A stretch of 5,359 bases of DNA from NCBI GenBank assembly GCA_020050375.1, contig JAGVKR010000524.1, positions 1-5,359 of the forward strand. Reading direction: 5' to 3'. The DNA comes from Planctomycetales bacterium (GTDB lineage: Bacteria > Planctomycetota > Planctomycetia > Planctomycetales > Planctomycetaceae). A program made the translations under genes and the position numbers. The first letter of the stretch is position 1; each line of letters starts with the position of its first letter. Shown in pieces: positions 4,281 to 5,359 of this stretch. The notes beneath the pieces are model-generated. The model made no database searches, was not told the origin of the DNA, and saw nothing but the letters and a program-made list of their open reading frames with translations.

Positions 4281-5359
4281 ATGCCCCGCCTGTTTCCGTC
4301 GCTGGCTGTCTGGCTGCTCCTGGTTGCCTGCTGTGCGGGGGCCGACTGGCCGCAATTCCGCGGCCCCGATGCAAAAGGGGGCGTCGATGAGGTTCTGCCG
4401 ACCGAGTGGAACGGCGAGGCGAATTTGCTGTGGAAGCTGAAACTCCCCGGTCCCGGCGCTTCGAGCCCGATCACGTTCGGCGACCGGGTCTATGTCACCT
4501 GCTACACCGGCTTCGGCACGCTGGACGACGAAGGCAAGCCGGAAGATCTGGTCCGCCACCTGCTCTGCCTCGACCATCGCGACGGCAAGGTGATCTGGAA
4601 GTGCGACCTGAAGAGCAAGTCCCCCGAAGCCCGGTACAGTGGAATGATGACGCAGCACGGCTACGCCTCGAACACCCCTGCCACCGACGGGAAGCGGATC
4701 TACGTGTTCCTCGGCACCGGCGGGGTCGCCGCGGTCGACCTCGAAGGCAAGGAAGTGTGGCGGACCCCCGTCGGCGACGGGACCGACGGCTGGGGATCGG
4801 GAAGCTCTGTCGTGCTCACCGACGATTTCGTGATCGTCAGTGCGGCGGTCGAGAGCAAAGCGCTTGTGGCCTTGAACAAAGCCGATGGAAAAGAAGCGTG
4901 GCGGGTCGCGATCCCCAAGCGTTCATGGAGCACGCCGGCCCTGGTGAAGTCTGTCGAAGGCCGGCAGGAGCTGGTCGTCAACGGCGAAGGAAAAATCAGC
5001 GGCATCGACCCGGCGACCGGGAAAGAGCTGTGGCATAGCACCGGCATCGGCGACTACACCTGCCCGAGCGTGATCCCTGGCCAGGGAGTCGTCTACGTCG
5101 GCGGAGGACGGAGCAGCGAAATCATCGCCGTCCGCACGGGGGGCTCGGGAGACGTCACCGAATCGAACATCCTCTGGCGCAAGCGCGTCGGGGGAAACGT
5201 CACGACGGCAGTCCTGATCGGCGACTACCTGTTCGGCGTCAGCGATCGTGGCATCGCCTACTGCGTCGAAGCCAAGACGGGAGAGATCAAATATCAGGCG
5301 CGGCTCGCCACCGGCGAAGAAGTCGCGGCCGCACCCGATGGGCCCGGCGCGGGGGGCCC
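4281..5359 (+). CDS. Exported PQQ-like beta-propeller repeat protein, 3' end missing
   Basis: The frame is open for 359 codons from the ATG at 4281 to the window edge, with no stop, so the gene is partial. Residues 1-21 (MPRLFPSLAVWLLLVACCAGA) are a signal peptide. Cleavage could follow AGA, giving DWPQFRGP, or LVAC could act as a lipobox at Cys17. DWPQFRGP is the typical mature start of planctomycete PQQ-like proteins. Repeats of the PQQ_2 type follow, each with a 'D..G...W' turn: LDHRDGKVIWKCDL (97-110), VDLEGKEVWRTPV (152-164), LNKADGKEAWRVAI (198-211), IDPATGKELWHST (242-254), AVRTG...ILWRKRV (283-303) and VEAKTGEIKYQARL (329-342). Six blades are visible, and relatives usually run to 400 or more residues. 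These proteins have a propeller scaffold but no recognisable PQQ dehydrogenase active site here, so quinone binding should not be assumed. It is transcribed divergently from the cupredoxin gene. The last 30 or so bases translate poorly for the family, which may reflect sequence quality. Confidence 0.85.
   Translation, partial: MPRLFPSLAVWLLLVACCAGADWPQFRGPDAKGGVDEVLPTEWNGEANLLWKLKLPGPGASSPITFGDRVYVTCYTGFGTLDDEGKPEDLVRHLLCLDHRDGKVIWKCDLKSKSPEARYSGMMTQHGYASNTPATDGKRIYVFLGTGGVAAVDLEGKEVWRTPVGDGTDGWGSGSSVVLTDDFVIVSAAVESKALVALNKADGKEAWRVAIPKRSWSTPALVKSVEGRQELVVNGEGKISGIDPATGKELWHSTGIGDYTCPSVIPGQGVVYVGGGRSSEIIAVRTGGSGDVTESNILWRKRVGGNVTTAVLIGDYLFGVSDRGIAYCVEAKTGEIKYQARLATGEEVAAAPDGPGAGG

Noticed and set aside
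4406..5038. Plus-strand open frame of 210 codons inside the propeller gene
   Set aside because: It is a +1 shadow with Arg-rich translation; the frame from 4281 carries the signal peptide and all propeller repeats.

Overview
The window is GC-rich, gene-dense bacterial DNA that most likely comes from a planctomycete (Planctomycetota). The best clue is the gene at the right edge. Its mature N-terminus, ADWPQFRGP, followed by PQQ-type beta-propeller repeats, is typical of the large families of secreted propeller proteins in that phylum. The other genes fit: a Tat-exported molybdopterin oxidoreductase, a cupredoxin fused to a carboxypeptidase-regulatory-like domain, and a secreted DUF3748 propeller. 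The assignment is an inference from protein style; there is no marker gene here.

Layout. Bases 1-423 hold no convincing gene, only a possibly structured leader. Bases 424-1806 (+) encode an exported DUF3748/YidR-like beta-propeller. It converges on a two-gene minus-strand unit, with a 78-base gap that holds a small hairpin. The minus-strand unit reads from right to left: a cupredoxin (3908-3129), then a sulfite-oxidase-family molybdenum enzyme (3066-1885), 62 bases apart. Bases 3909-4280 form a divergent intergenic region with repeated GATCAC/GTGATC words and a possible promoter. From 4281 (+) a PQQ-like propeller protein runs off the right edge without a stop.

How the genes may work together. 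All four products carry export signals, so this is an envelope locus. The most coherent unit is the cupredoxin plus the molybdenum enzyme. Enzymes of the sulfite oxidase family without a haem domain need an external electron acceptor, usually a c-type cytochrome. A type 1 copper protein encoded directly upstream is an attractive alternative partner. The enzyme keeps the Mo-binding Cys and the active-site Tyr, but the Arg equivalent to human sulfite oxidase R160 is Val, so its substrate may not be sulfite. The two propeller proteins have no assigned reaction, and their link to the redox pair is only proximity.

No RNA genes, insertion sequences, CRISPR arrays or phage genes were seen.
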